Origin: Gimesia chilikensis
Lineage (GTDB): Bacteria; Planctomycetota; Planctomycetia; Planctomycetales; Planctomycetaceae
Reading direction: 5' to 3'
Length of the DNA: 64,000 bases
NCBI RefSeq assembly: GCF_008329715.1
Contig: NZ_VTSR01000007.1
Coordinates: 124,001-188,000 of the forward strand
Shown here: piece after piece, positions 17,301 through 25,697 of the stretch
Layout: the number at the start of each line of letters is the position of its first letter
How positions within the stretch are numbered: position 1 is the first letter of the stretch
Program-made: the position numbers and the translations under genes
The notes under the pieces: generated by a model
What the model saw: the letters and a program-made list of their open reading frames with translations, nothing else
What the model was told of the DNA's origin: nothing
The model's database searches: none

Positions 17301-17420
17301 AAGATCCCGGCTTCCGCGCTGACTGGTGGCAGTCTGGTCATTCAGAAGCCAGCGAACCTGGGAGAACTTTCGGTCGTCATCCGACAGGTTCTGGATGAGG
17401 TGGCAAACCAGAAGGTCTGA
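14364..17420 (+). CDS. Hybrid sensor histidine kinase with GAF, PAS and receiver domains
   Basis: 1018 residues. Order: GAF (about 25-168), PAS of the PAS_7 type (190-290), second GAF-like domain (310-480), PAS (505-615), HisKA with the phospho-acceptor His649 in GVAHEFNNIL, HATPase_c (690-850; N box NLVVNARDAM, G boxes DTGCGM and GTGLGLST), and a C-terminal receiver (890-1012) with acidic CDDEP, phospho-acceptor Asp947 (CTDFNMP) and Lys in IQKP. No membrane helix, so it is a soluble sensor of internal signals. It has a GTG start at 14364 (or 14370) with GGGAG nearby. No response regulator is adjacent, so its target is elsewhere. The kinase belongs to the HisKA_4-like family with the HEFNN motif. 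Confidence 0.93.
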   Translation: MLVQRSSETLPEIRLILELISKGNSLTDTLTTLIKYLESKSEDMVCSILLLDEENRLRNGAALHLPEEYIRLTDGTLIGPEVGSCGAAAYHNRQVVVKDIETDPLWKDFKDLALKHDLRACWSTPIRSSTGEVLGTFAIYYHKPGEPTEYHRHLIEQAVYLAAIAIEHVRIEADLQKSEQESHRLRQHLQEAIESLTEGFVIYDSDDRLVMCNSKYLEIYSESRDLLVPGQRFEDHIRISAYRGQVADAVGREEEWVEERVRQHQNPAGSFRQKLCNGRWLMISEQKTAEGGISGVRTDITQQVLYEEKLRKSIHLIETIRRLLSQYISDTNPDKVFDDLLQTFLNITESESGFFGEVRQSKAGLFELIPRASCYRASLTADWECAEVEKNRTREFFEQQGLFERIIADKESLIVNDIQRDFEDETTAAGGSDVGEIKSFLVLPVFSQGELSGVAGIANCPSGYDTALIEFIKPLLAAAGTLLTDYRNEVRRQENERALQISEERFSKIFRLNPISKGILSLSTGSVIDVNESFLATTRYQREEVVGKTIHELQFFPDDSYWEEIIHSVCENGHVYEQEIVVIINGGEKRVMDCSAWIIESDDEPLLLLMIKDLTEQRQTEEQNRQMQIQLQHSQKIKAIGQLAAGVAHEFNNILVGINLNAELMLLTPEEQIPEDFREPLREIQKSGERAAELVKQLLAFGRKKAPNTSWFDVNALIMNHRAMIQRILGGSVKLILDLSPMAGMVWADEAEIEQALMNLVVNARDAMASGGDLILRTQNVNLTAAQIADQSGCLPGSYALLTVSDTGCGMTPEVLERIFEPFFTTKPAAEGTGLGLSTVQRNLSDNGGFISVESRLDKGTQFRVYLPREQRIKARETRQTEVPTNKKQMAGGTETILVCDDEPIVLSTISALLSRLGYKVLRALGPVEALKTVETHTEAISLLCTDFNMPQINGVELAQRLMEMRPGLKVVYLSGIAEKIPASALTGGSLVIQKPANLGELSVVIRQVLDEVANQKV

Positions 17421-17534
17421 ATCAGTCTGTAACAGCCGGAAAGATGCCGGTATGAACGCGAACCTGTGCGGAAGATGGATTGTCTGGTCGATAGCGAATA
17501 TTCAGAGTTTCGGTGATTAGAGGGATACAGCTTG

Positions 17535-18305
17535 ATGCCTGTCTGGGATGCGGATCAGTATTTAAAATATCAGCGTGAACGGACGCAGCCTGCCATTGAT
17601 CTGGCAGCGCGGGTAGAGCTGGCATCACCTGAGCGGATTGTGGATGTGGGCTGTGGTCCCGGGAACAGTACCGTGGTTCTGGCTCAACGTTTTCCGGGGG
17701 CGGAGCTGAGTGGCCTGGACAGCTCAGCAGAAATGCTGGAGACCGCGCAGGAGACTCTGCCTGACGTACACTGGTTCCAGACTGATATTACGACGTGGGA
17801 ACCGGATGAGGCATACGATCTGTTGTTTTCGAATGCCGTTCTGCAGTGGGTGCCTGACCATGAAACGATCTTTCCCCGGCTGATGAGTTTTCTCAAACCC
17901 GGTGGGGCACTGGCTGTGCAACTGCCCGCGCATTATGCGTCTCCCCTGCACCGCTGTGTGGTTGAGCTTTCCCAGCTACCGGACTGGCACGATGCGACCG
18001 CTGCTGCCCGACAGGCGCTGGGCTGTGAATCGCGGTCATTCTATTACGATCTGCTGGCTCCGTTGAGTTCCCAGTTGGAACTCTGGGAGACTGAATATAT
18101 CCATGTGATGGAGAGTGTCGAGGCCATCCTGGAGTGGTTCCGAGGAACGGGACTGCGACCCTACTTGGAAGCGTTACCCGATGCTGCCACCCGCGACCGG
18201 TTCGAGGCGGAACTGCTGAAGCGTTTTGCGATTGCGTATCCCCTGCAACAGAACGGGAACGTCTTATTTCCGTTTCGCAGGTTCTTCATGGTGGCGTATC
18301 GTTAA
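17535..18305 (+). CDS. tam: Trans-aconitate 2-methyltransferase
   Basis: 256 residues from ATG 17535 (a TTG codon directly before it can also be read). Tam transfers a methyl group from AdoMet to trans-aconitate, which relieves inhibition of aconitase. Residues 37-45 carry the AdoMet-binding motif DVGCGPGNS, followed by an acidic LDSS and the NAVLQWVPDH region typical of Tam. The central insert with WHDATAAARQALG and the C-terminal QQNGNVLFPFRRFFMVAYR match the family throughout. Length agrees with E. coli Tam (252). The ribosome site AGAGGGA is 9-10 bases ahead. A small membrane gene and a second methyltransferase follow. Confidence 0.9.
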   Translation: MPVWDADQYLKYQRERTQPAIDLAARVELASPERIVDVGCGPGNSTVVLAQRFPGAELSGLDSSAEMLETAQETLPDVHWFQTDITTWEPDEAYDLLFSNAVLQWVPDHETIFPRLMSFLKPGGALAVQLPAHYASPLHRCVVELSQLPDWHDATAAARQALGCESRSFYYDLLAPLSSQLELWETEYIHVMESVEAILEWFRGTGLRPYLEALPDAATRDRFEAELLKRFAIAYPLQQNGNVLFPFRRFFMVAYR

Positions 18306-18326
18306 ACAGGGTATTTCACTGGCTGA

Positions 18327-18683
18327 ATGTTTTTTAATTTCTCTCTGGGGACTGGTGTGGTGAGTGTGATGTCGTATTGTGTGTTGCTGGGGCTGCTCTG
18401 CCTGTGGGCTACGGGCAGCCGGTGTCTGTCGAGACTGGGGTTGAAAACCGGCTCCTGTTGTCTGACGGCAATTGTGTTCGGTTGTTTCGGACTGAGTTAC
18501 CTGGTGGGCCTGTTCTACAATTTCGGGCTGTATAATTCAGGCCATTTCTCGACGGTGATACTGCTGAGCTATCTGCTGGTAGCCCTGGTCGTCAGCCTGT
18601 TTCTGATTCCTCTTTCCTTGATCACGGTTCTGTACCTGCCTGCGGAAAATCGACGATTTGATGAACGTGCAAGAGAGTTATAA
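18327..18683 (+). CDS. Small membrane protein, 118 aa
   Basis: Three hydrophobic segments (about 7-29, 42-70, 78-105), no motif recognised. The end overlaps the start of the next gene by 23 bases, which suggests coupled translation. The start is uncertain because no clear ribosome site precedes ATG 18327; GTG 18357 or ATG 18369 are other choices. Function unknown. Confidence 0.6.
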   Translation: MFFNFSLGTGVVSVMSYCVLLGLLCLWATGSRCLSRLGLKTGSCCLTAIVFGCFGLSYLVGLFYNFGLYNSGHFSTVILLSYLLVALVVSLFLIPLSLITVLYLPAENRRFDERAREL

Positions 18684-19281
18684 TCGCTGGGCGGAGTCCT
18701 ACGACACCGACCGGAATCTTACCCGCGACCTGGATGGGGAACTCACGCAGTTGTTTCTGAGAGCGCGTCGATTTCACTCGGTATTAGAAGCAGGCTGTGG
18801 TACCGGTAAAAATACGATCTTTCTGGCGGAACGGGCAGAACGCGTTTTGTCACTCGATATTTCTGTTGAGATGCTGGCTCGTGCGCAGGAGAAGGTATCG
18901 GCACCGCATGTGAAATTTCAACAGGCAGATCTGTCTGATCCCTGGCCTGTGGAAGATGATTCTGCAGATCTGGTAATGTGTAATCTGGTACTGGAACACA
19001 TTGAGGATCTGGAGTTCGTGTTTGCTGAGGCGCGTCGGGTTTTACTACCGACTGGACTGTTTCGAATCAGTGAGTTGCATCCCTTCCGTCAGTACCAGGG
19101 GAAGCAGGCACAATTTGATGAGCGGGGACAGACTATTCTGATTGAGGCGTTTATGCATCACGTCTCAGAATTCCTGGCTGCTGCAGAGGCACAGCAGTTT
19201 AAACTGAAACAATTACAAGAGCACTGGCACGGACTGGACTTGAACAAGCCGCCCCGATTGATAACATTCCTGTTCGAGTGA
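18661..19281 (+). CDS. Class I SAM-dependent methyltransferase
   Basis: 206 residues from ATG 18661. It has the UbiE/Methyltransf_11 pattern: MNVQESYNRWAESYDTDRN at the N-terminus, LEAGCGTGKNTIFLAERAERVLSLDIS (41-67) as the AdoMet site with acidic Asp65, then DLVMCNLVLEHIEDLE as motif III and the RVLLPTGLFRISELHPFRQYQGK. The substrate is not clear; the closest pattern is to small-molecule or quinone-like methyltransferases. It overlaps the small membrane gene and lies 48 bases before the dioxygenase gene. Confidence 0.88.
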   Translation: MNVQESYNRWAESYDTDRNLTRDLDGELTQLFLRARRFHSVLEAGCGTGKNTIFLAERAERVLSLDISVEMLARAQEKVSAPHVKFQQADLSDPWPVEDDSADLVMCNLVLEHIEDLEFVFAEARRVLLPTGLFRISELHPFRQYQGKQAQFDERGQTILIEAFMHHVSEFLAAAEAQQFKLKQLQEHWHGLDLNKPPRLITFLFE

Positions 19282-19329
19282 TCCACTTCAGATACGGAAT
19301 GTATCAGACTCCTGCTGGAACTTAAGGAA

Positions 19330-20028
19330 ATGTCTTTGATCTTCAGTGCAGAAATTAAACGGGATGGATTCCAGATCTGGCGAGAACCTCTCTCCCGGGA
19401 CACGCTGACACAGTTCGAAGCTGTAATTGATTCCGCTGGTGAATACAGTTATCGACGACGACGCAGCGGTACGCGTTATGCGATTCGCAATGCCCACCTG
19501 GTTTTACCTGGACTGCGATCGTTGCTTGAAGAGGGAGTGCTCAAGGAACTGGCGAGTGACGTGTTGCAGCAGCCAGTCAGTCTGGTGAGTGCGACACTGT
19601 TTGATAAGCGTCCCGGTGCGAACTGGTTCGTGCCTCCGCATCAGGATCTGCAGGTTCCGATTCAGGGGCGCATTGAGGATGAGGACTGGAAGAACTGGTC
19701 TGTCAAAGCAGAGCAGCAATACGTGGAGCCGCCGCCGGAGGTCTTACAGCAAATGCTGGCGGTGCGCGTGCATCTGGATGAATGCCCTGGCGAGAATGGG
19801 GCGCTGGAGGTGGTTCCGCGGAGTCATCACAGGCGATTATCGGAAGAGGAAGTCGCTTTGATTGGAGAGCAGGAATTTCACCTCTGCCCGGTTGACGCGG
19901 GCGAAGTACTGTTGATGAACCCCCTGCTGGTGCATCGCTCCCGCAGCTCACAGTTACCACAGCGGCGTCGGGTGCTGCATGTGGTTTATTGTGCTGCTGT
20001 GTTGACGGAGGGACTGGCCTGGACTTAG
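19330..20028 (+). CDS. Phytanoyl-CoA dioxygenase (PhyH) family protein
   Basis: 232 residues. PhyH-type proteins are Fe(II)/2-oxoglutarate-dependent oxygenases with a double-stranded beta-helix. The metal triad is visible: His104 and Asp106 in PPHQDLQ, and His202 in NPLLVHRSRSS, with the downstream Arg204 suitable for 2-oxoglutarate. The LDECPGENGALEVVPRSHH block (149-167) is the usual beta-helix hairpin of the family. No signal peptide. It follows the methyltransferase by 48 bases and may act in the same modification pathway, but the substrate is unknown. Confidence 0.85.
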   Translation: MSLIFSAEIKRDGFQIWREPLSRDTLTQFEAVIDSAGEYSYRRRRSGTRYAIRNAHLVLPGLRSLLEEGVLKELASDVLQQPVSLVSATLFDKRPGANWFVPPHQDLQVPIQGRIEDEDWKNWSVKAEQQYVEPPPEVLQQMLAVRVHLDECPGENGALEVVPRSHHRRLSEEEVALIGEQEFHLCPVDAGEVLLMNPLLVHRSRSSQLPQRRRVLHVVYCAAVLTEGLAWT

Positions 20029-20247
20029 AAGTTTCGGATTTGTCTATTTCCCAGTGCAGACGCTGAATTACGATTTAATCCTTGAGCTATTTATCTGAAG
20101 TTGATTTTATGTGCAGGAGCATATGTGTACGATGGGCCGTTGATGTCAGATCAGGGAAAAAGGTGTGGAAGACGAACTGCAAATCGAAAAATCACAGAGC
20201 TGGCTGATCGAAGTTCTGAATCTGTTTAATCTCAGAAAGCAACAGTT

Positions 20248-21132
20248 ATGGGAAGCTGGGGAGCCGGGCTCTACTCGAATGATACGGCACTTGATCTCAA
20301 AAGCACCGTTGCTGCAATTGTGAAGCTTCCTTTTGACACAGAGCAATTAATCAATATGGCGATGGAAGCGTTTCCCGAGGAGGCACGTCAGGAAACCAAT
20401 GAGGATTACACAACTTTCTGGCTGGTATTAGCCGATCAGTTTCATAAGCGGGGGATAGACTGTCCAGATTTAATTCAACGTTCACTCGATATTATCGATT
20501 CCAGCTCAGATTTGCAGTTGCAGGAATCGCTGGGAATGGATGCGAAGGAGTTGAAGAAACGGGAAAAGAATCTGCAGAAACTGAAAAGTAAACTGTGTCA
20601 GACTGTCGTTGAGAAAAAACGAAACACTCTGAAAAAACCACAGCCCCTGATCATGGCGAAGGGGGACCTGATTGTATTTCCGGTGTCAGCAGAGGGGGAT
20701 TCGATCAATCCCTACTTTACTGAGACTGAGTTCCAGGAAGTTAACTGGAACCAGTCGAACTGGGGGGCCGCCGTGATTATGGATTGTGGGCATGTATTCG
20801 AGTATCTCGCATATTATTGTTTCATCGTCCAGATGAGATGCCTCGAAGAGAACAGCAAGCCTGATTTAGATCGGTTGCAGAATTCAGTGGGATGGCGCTT
20901 TGCCCCGGCTGGGACATGTAGCAGAACTCATTTTCAAAGAATGCAGATTGAAATCCTTGCTAACATCAAGTTAGACGAGCAAAAATGCCAGAGACGATTT
21001 CCTGTGATTCCGAATGGGATCAATGCAGCGGTCAATGATATTTCGATCAGCAATGAACTCCATGTCTATGCGGGACCTTGGTGGAAAGATCCTGCGCAAA
21101 TCAAGAGTTTGAGTGAAATTACTTTCGAGTGA
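20248..21132 (+). CDS. DUF4259-like protein, 294 aa
   Basis: The N-terminus MGSWGAGLYSNDTALDL fits DUF4259-type proteins (MGAWG.G...ND.ALD). Residues 90-125 are a charged helical linker (KELKKREKNLQKLKSKLC), after which a second beta-rich domain with Trp and Cys-rich patches follows (VFEYLAYYCFIVQMRC; CSRTHFQRMQIEILANI). Proteins with this N-terminus are widespread and often lie among immunity-type genes. No signal peptide. The gene is single, with a 219-base gap upstream that shows nothing I can name, and it converges on the molybdopterin oxidoreductase gene. Confidence 0.68.
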   Translation: MGSWGAGLYSNDTALDLKSTVAAIVKLPFDTEQLINMAMEAFPEEARQETNEDYTTFWLVLADQFHKRGIDCPDLIQRSLDIIDSSSDLQLQESLGMDAKELKKREKNLQKLKSKLCQTVVEKKRNTLKKPQPLIMAKGDLIVFPVSAEGDSINPYFTETEFQEVNWNQSNWGAAVIMDCGHVFEYLAYYCFIVQMRCLEENSKPDLDRLQNSVGWRFAPAGTCSRTHFQRMQIEILANIKLDEQKCQRRFPVIPNGINAAVNDISISNELHVYAGPWWKDPAQIKSLSEITFE

Positions 21133-21195
21133 CTCTATTTGATGGAACTGTTGTTTCCTGAACGCGCAGCAAACAATGTGTCAGGATGTTCCTGT

Positions 21196-23379
21196 TTAAA
21201 CTGTTGCTTCCACTTCCAGAGTCACCCGTGTCGATTTGAACCCCGGGGTTTTTGACAGGGGATCGACGGTGTGTGGAACCAGGACGTTGGCTTCGGGATA
21301 ATACATCAGGGCGCTGCCGGCGCGGATGTCGAATTCGCGGACCAGGATATATGGCATCTCCCCTGCCTCGCTTTTGACTTTCACGCGTTGGTCGGGTTTG
21401 AGGCCGAGGCGATCGATGTCGGCTCGGTTCATCAGGATGACATCGCGGCGTTCCTGTCCGCGGTAGATGTCTTCCTCGTCGTAGACGACACTGTTGAACT
21501 GACCTTCGGAACGGATGGTGATCAGCCGCAGTTCATTTTCTGCAACGGAGAGATCGGGCAGCGGGAGGGCGTGGAACTTGGCTTTGCCGCTCTCGGTGGG
21601 GAAATTGTATTCTTCGACGGCGCGGCCGGTGACGTGGAATTCCTTATGGGACTGGAGAGTTTCTTTCATGTTTTCGTAGCCGGGGATCAGGTCGGCGATC
21701 AGTTCCTGAATGGCACTGTGACTCTCCAGTTTTTTCCAGTCGATGCGATCATCGCCGGCGAACAGTTTCTGGCCGATGGCCGCCAGGATCGAAACTTCGC
21801 TGCGGGGACCGGTGAACCGGGATTTGCCGCCGTCACTCATGCGGACATAGCTGAACATGGATTCCTGGGTGGTCGGCTCGGGTTCTTCGTCACGAGGGAG
21901 TACCGGCAGGATCAGGGTTTCTTCGCCGGTTCCCCAGACATGACCGGTATTCAGCGTGGTCGAAAGGTAGAGCACGGTTTTGATGCGACTCATGGCTTCG
22001 AGTGCGTATTTCGTATCGGGATTACTGCCGAAGAGGTTGCCTCCGAGGCAGAACGCGAAGTCGATCTCGCCGCGATGGGAGGCTTCCATGCAGGCCATCG
22101 TGTCGTAACCGGGCGTGGTGGGAACCTTGATGCCGAGCTGTTTTTCGAAGCGTTCGAGCATCGCCTGTTTCATGCCGGGGACCACGCCGACCGAACCGAG
22201 CCCCTGCACGTTACTATGCCCGCGAATGGGCATCAGTCCCGCTTTACGGCGGCCAACCATGCCACGGAGCAACGAGAAGTTGACGATCGACTGCACACTG
22301 TTGGTCCCGTGCAGATGATGCGTGATTCCCATGCACCAGCCGATGACGACGTTTTTCGCGGAGAGATACTGGTCGGTGATGTTGCGAATGGTTTCTCTGT
22401 CAACGCCGCTCTGGGCGATGATGTCGTCCCAACTGGTCTCTGTGACCTGTTGTTTGAAGGCGTCGAAGTTTTCGGTGTGTGCGTCGATAAAAGTCTGGTC
22501 ATGTGCGTTACGTTCCAAAACTTCTTTCGAGAGACCGATCAGCAGTGCCATGTCACCGCCGACGTGCGGTTGTACGTAAGTGGAAGCGATGCTGGAGCCG
22601 AAGAGCAGACTGCGGACGTCACTGGGAACCTTGAAATTGACGAGCCCCAGTTCCTTGACCGGATTGACGACGATGACTTTGCCACCCCGTCTGCGGATTT
22701 CCATGAAGGCCTTCATCAGGCGAGGATGATTCGAAGACGGGTTTGCGCCGATCAGGATGTAGAGGTCGGTGTGATCCAGATCTTCCAGACGGAGTGTGCC
22801 GGCTCCGGTGCCAATACTCGAACCCAGGCCGACGCCACTGGCCTGGTGACAGTAAAAGGAGCAGTTATTCACGAAGTTGGTGCCCATCAGGCGGGACATC
22901 AACTGGAAGAGAAAGCCGGCTTCGTTGGAGGAGCGGCCGCTGGCATAATAGAAAGTGCGCTCGGGGCCGGCGGCTTTGAGACGCTCGACGACCAGGTCGA
23001 AGGCTTCGTCCCAGGAAATCGGCTTGTAATGTTTTTCACCGGGCGAGAGCAGCAGTGGCTGGGTGAGACGGCCACTGTATTCGAGCTTGCGAGAGGACAT
23101 CGCGCGGAGCTGGTCGATATTGTTTTTCGCAAAGAAGTCGTTAGCGACAGCGGGCTGCATATCGGCAGCCATCGCCTGGAAGGATTTTTTGCAGACTTCG
23201 GGGAACAGACCGGCTTCGTTGACCATGCCCCCTTTCTGTCCCCCCATGCCAACCGCGCAGGTCTTACAGGCATTGCGGGTCCGCATGGATTTCCAGAGCT
23301 TCCACCAGCCGACCTTGTTTGCCAGTGTCAGACTGTATTTGATCGCCTTCCAACCGCCGCCGCTTCGTGGAGCTTTCAC
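21196..23379 (-). CDS. FdhF/YdeP family molybdopterin oxidoreductase
   Basis: 727 residues, the expected length of the FdhF/YdeP family (molybdopterin oxidoreductase alpha-subunit homologues). Start GTG 23379 is preceded by GGAAGG. The N-terminus has CKTCAVGMGGQKGG (residues 39-52) in place of a standard 4Fe-4S CxxC..C site, a feature of YdeP-type proteins. It is followed by PISWDEAFDLV, FYYASGRSSNEAGF, NNCSFYCHQASGVGL, and the C-terminal molydopterin dinucleotide-binding domain starting near EGQFNSVVYDEEDIYRG. Typical roles are formate oxidation or stress/acid resistance in other bacteria. No electron-transfer partner or FdhD gene is in the window. The divergent gap of 246 bases separates it from the redoxin fusion gene. 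Confidence 0.92.
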   Translation of the reverse strand: MKAPRSGGGWKAIKYSLTLANKVGWWKLWKSMRTRNACKTCAVGMGGQKGGMVNEAGLFPEVCKKSFQAMAADMQPAVANDFFAKNNIDQLRAMSSRKLEYSGRLTQPLLLSPGEKHYKPISWDEAFDLVVERLKAAGPERTFYYASGRSSNEAGFLFQLMSRLMGTNFVNNCSFYCHQASGVGLGSSIGTGAGTLRLEDLDHTDLYILIGANPSSNHPRLMKAFMEIRRRGGKVIVVNPVKELGLVNFKVPSDVRSLLFGSSIASTYVQPHVGGDMALLIGLSKEVLERNAHDQTFIDAHTENFDAFKQQVTETSWDDIIAQSGVDRETIRNITDQYLSAKNVVIGWCMGITHHLHGTNSVQSIVNFSLLRGMVGRRKAGLMPIRGHSNVQGLGSVGVVPGMKQAMLERFEKQLGIKVPTTPGYDTMACMEASHRGEIDFAFCLGGNLFGSNPDTKYALEAMSRIKTVLYLSTTLNTGHVWGTGEETLILPVLPRDEEPEPTTQESMFSYVRMSDGGKSRFTGPRSEVSILAAIGQKLFAGDDRIDWKKLESHSAIQELIADLIPGYENMKETLQSHKEFHVTGRAVEEYNFPTESGKAKFHALPLPDLSVAENELRLITIRSEGQFNSVVYDEEDIYRGQERRDVILMNRADIDRLGLKPDQRVKVKSEAGEMPYILVREFDIRAGSALMYYPEANVLVPHTVDPLSKTPGFKSTRVTLEVEATV

Positions 23380-23554
23380 TTTGATGCCTTCCTATGTTGT
23401 TCCTCAGGAGCACACTGCAGCCAACCAGATGAATTTCGGATGAAGGTAAACGGGAATCTTTTACCAAAATCTGAAACCATTGTAAGTTACGTCGAGTATA
23501 TCCAAAGGAAAGAGAGCAATCAATCTGGCCGGGCTCTATTCTGTACAGTGGGGG

Positions 23555-23584
23555 TTGCGGGGGTTTCCGGGCGGTTGATAGAAT
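23555..23584 (+). promoter_or_regulatory. Possible promoter of the redoxin fusion gene
   Basis: TTGCGG at 23555-23560, an 18-base spacer and TAGAAT at 23579-23584, about 42 bases before the start ATG. The -10 is good (5 of 6 matches) and the -35 fair (4 of 6). Confidence 0.4.
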
Positions 23585-23625
23585 GAACGCACCCGTCGTT
23601 ACCAGTTCTGGAGGAAGGATCGCTT

Positions 23626-25611
23626 ATGTTTCGTCGTAGTATCACATTCCTGTGTGCGCTCGCATTGCTGGGCACCAGTTCCCTGCTGGCTGAAACGAAA
23701 ACCAAATCGTCGCAGGATGCCTCCCACACGTTTCGGCTGCCAACCGCCCAGGGGAAAGTGGTCGAGTTATCGGCTGAGCCAGAGTCGAAAGCAACTGTGG
23801 TCTGTTTTCTGGGGGCGGAATGTCCGCTGGCCCGGCTGTATGGTCCCAAGCTGAATGAGATGCAGGCCGCTTACGCGGCGCAAGGCGTCCAGTTCATCGG
23901 CGTGAACAGCAATCAGCAGGACTCTCTGGAAGATGTGAAGCAGTACGTCAAGCGGTACGAGATCTCGTTTCCGATGGCGAAGGACTATAACAACGAAGTC
24001 GCCGACCGATTTCATGCAGTGCGCACACCTGAAGTTTTCGTACTGGATCAGCAGCTGACCGTCCGGTATCGTGGGCGGATCGATAACCAGTACCTGCCGG
24101 GCATCTCACGGGCTGAGACGACCACGCATGATCTGAAGAATGCACTGGATCAATTGCTGGCAGGCAAGCCGGTTGAAGTGAGTGAGACCAAACCGAATGG
24201 CTGTTTCATCGGCCGGGTGAAGCAGAATGAAGTGACCACCCAACTGACTTTCTGCAAAGAAGTCGCCGGGGTTTTGCATCGTCATTGTGTGGAATGTCAC
24301 CGCACAGGGGAAATCGCACCATTCAGTCTGACGGACTACGATGAAGTTCGGGGCTGGGCGGATACGATGCTGGAGACCATTGAAGATGGCCGGATGCCCC
24401 CCTGGCATGCCAGCCCGAAATATGGTCATTATGCGAATGCCCGGTTCATGCCCGAAAAAGATAAGGAGATCTTGCGGGAATGGGTAGCCGGAGGCATGCC
24501 TTATGGTGATATCAAGGATCTGCCGGAACTCCCCAAATTCCGCGAAGGTTGGCACCTGCCCCGAGTGCCGGATGTCGTTTATGAAATGCGGAAGCGACCT
24601 TTTGTCGTTCCCAAAGAGGGCGTCGTGGAATATCAGTATTTCGTCGTCGATCCCGGTTTCAAAGAGGATAAGTGGATCACTGGAGCACAGGTCCTGCCGG
24701 GGAATCGGTCGGTCGTGCATCATGCGATTGTTTTTATTCGTCCTCCTGATGGCGCTGACTTCCGTGGGATTGGCTGGTTGACGGCTTATGTTCCGGGACA
24801 GCGGATCAATATGTTACCTCCCGGGCGGGCACGAAAGGTTCCTGCCGGCTCGAAACTGGTGTTTCAGATGCATTACACGCCGACGGGATCGGTGGCAGAA
24901 GACATTTCGAAAGTCGGGTTGATCTTTGGTAAGGATGAGGAGATCACTCACGAAGTCTTTACGCTGATCGGCATCGATCAAGAATTCGAAATTCCGCCGC
25001 ACGCCAGTGATTTTCCGGTATCGGCGAAGGTTCGTCGCATACCACCGCACGCCGAACTGCTGGCGATTGCCCCGCACATGCATCTGCGGGGGAAATCGTT
25101 CCGCCTGTTTACGAAACAGGACAAGAAGAAAGAGATTCTGCTCGATGTACCCAATTATGATTTCAACTGGCAACATATCTATGAACTGAGCAAGCCGATG
25201 TCGCTGGATACGGTCGACGGGCTCGAGTTCACGGTCAAATTCGATAATTCGAAAGACAATCCGTTCAACCCGGATCCCAATGAATACGTGACCTGGGGCG
25301 ATCAGACCTGGGAAGAGATGGCGATTGCTTTCTTCGAAGTGGCTGAACCCCGGAAACAGAAGTCTCAGGAAACGAAACCGAAGCCAGAGAAAAAACTGAC
25401 CAAAGCGGAAGCGAAGCAACAGCGGGAGGCGGAGTTGAAAAAAGAGCTCGATAAGCGTGCCGCTGCATTTTTCAAACGGTTTGACAAGAATGGCGATGGA
25501 CGCGTTGATGTGGAAGAAGTCCCACTGGCGACACAACGCTACGGGCGTATCCGGGATGATAATGGTGACGGTGTGATTCAGAGAGAGGAACTCAGATTGC
25601 AGGTTCGTTAA
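23626..25611 (+). CDS. Redoxin / c-type haem / copper monooxygenase-like / EF-hand fusion protein
   Basis: 661 residues. Residues 1-22 are a signal peptide. Residues 35-175 are a thioredoxin-like redoxin domain with a single conserved Cys66 (FLGAECPLAR) in place of CxxC. Residues 210-290 contain a haem-binding Cys221-x-x-Cys224-His225 and MPPW at 257-260, a small cytochrome c. Residues 340-570 resemble the copper type II ascorbate-dependent monooxygenase C-terminal domains: His365-His366 (SVVHHAIVF), His416 (FQMHY), His484 and His486 (HMHLRGKS). Two EF-hand loops lie at the end (DKNGDGRVDVEE and DDNGDGVIQREE). A Lys/Glu-rich linker precedes them. All point to a periplasmic redox enzyme that binds haem, copper and calcium. 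RND permease gene follows. Confidence 0.9.
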   Translation: MFRRSITFLCALALLGTSSLLAETKTKSSQDASHTFRLPTAQGKVVELSAEPESKATVVCFLGAECPLARLYGPKLNEMQAAYAAQGVQFIGVNSNQQDSLEDVKQYVKRYEISFPMAKDYNNEVADRFHAVRTPEVFVLDQQLTVRYRGRIDNQYLPGISRAETTTHDLKNALDQLLAGKPVEVSETKPNGCFIGRVKQNEVTTQLTFCKEVAGVLHRHCVECHRTGEIAPFSLTDYDEVRGWADTMLETIEDGRMPPWHASPKYGHYANARFMPEKDKEILREWVAGGMPYGDIKDLPELPKFREGWHLPRVPDVVYEMRKRPFVVPKEGVVEYQYFVVDPGFKEDKWITGAQVLPGNRSVVHHAIVFIRPPDGADFRGIGWLTAYVPGQRINMLPPGRARKVPAGSKLVFQMHYTPTGSVAEDISKVGLIFGKDEEITHEVFTLIGIDQEFEIPPHASDFPVSAKVRRIPPHAELLAIAPHMHLRGKSFRLFTKQDKKKEILLDVPNYDFNWQHIYELSKPMSLDTVDGLEFTVKFDNSKDNPFNPDPNEYVTWGDQTWEEMAIAFFEVAEPRKQKSQETKPKPEKKLTKAEAKQQREAELKKELDKRAAAFFKRFDKNGDGRVDVEEVPLATQRYGRIRDDNGDGVIQREELRLQVR

Positions 25612-25697
25612 TTTCTGAAGCTGGTTGAGATTCAGCGTCTGGTAATCTTCAACCTGATCCCTTTAACATTCTACCGCTGAGAGAAAGTGAATCGCGC

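Noticed and set aside
20164-20319. 51-codon plus-strand reading before the DUF4259-like gene
   Set aside because: It overlaps the real start in another frame, has no homology I recognise and could arise by chance.
21271-23586. 771-codon plus-strand reading frame
   Set aside because: It is the antisense of the FdhF/YdeP gene. Its translation is low-complexity-like and matches no family, while the minus-strand frame is a full recognisable enzyme.
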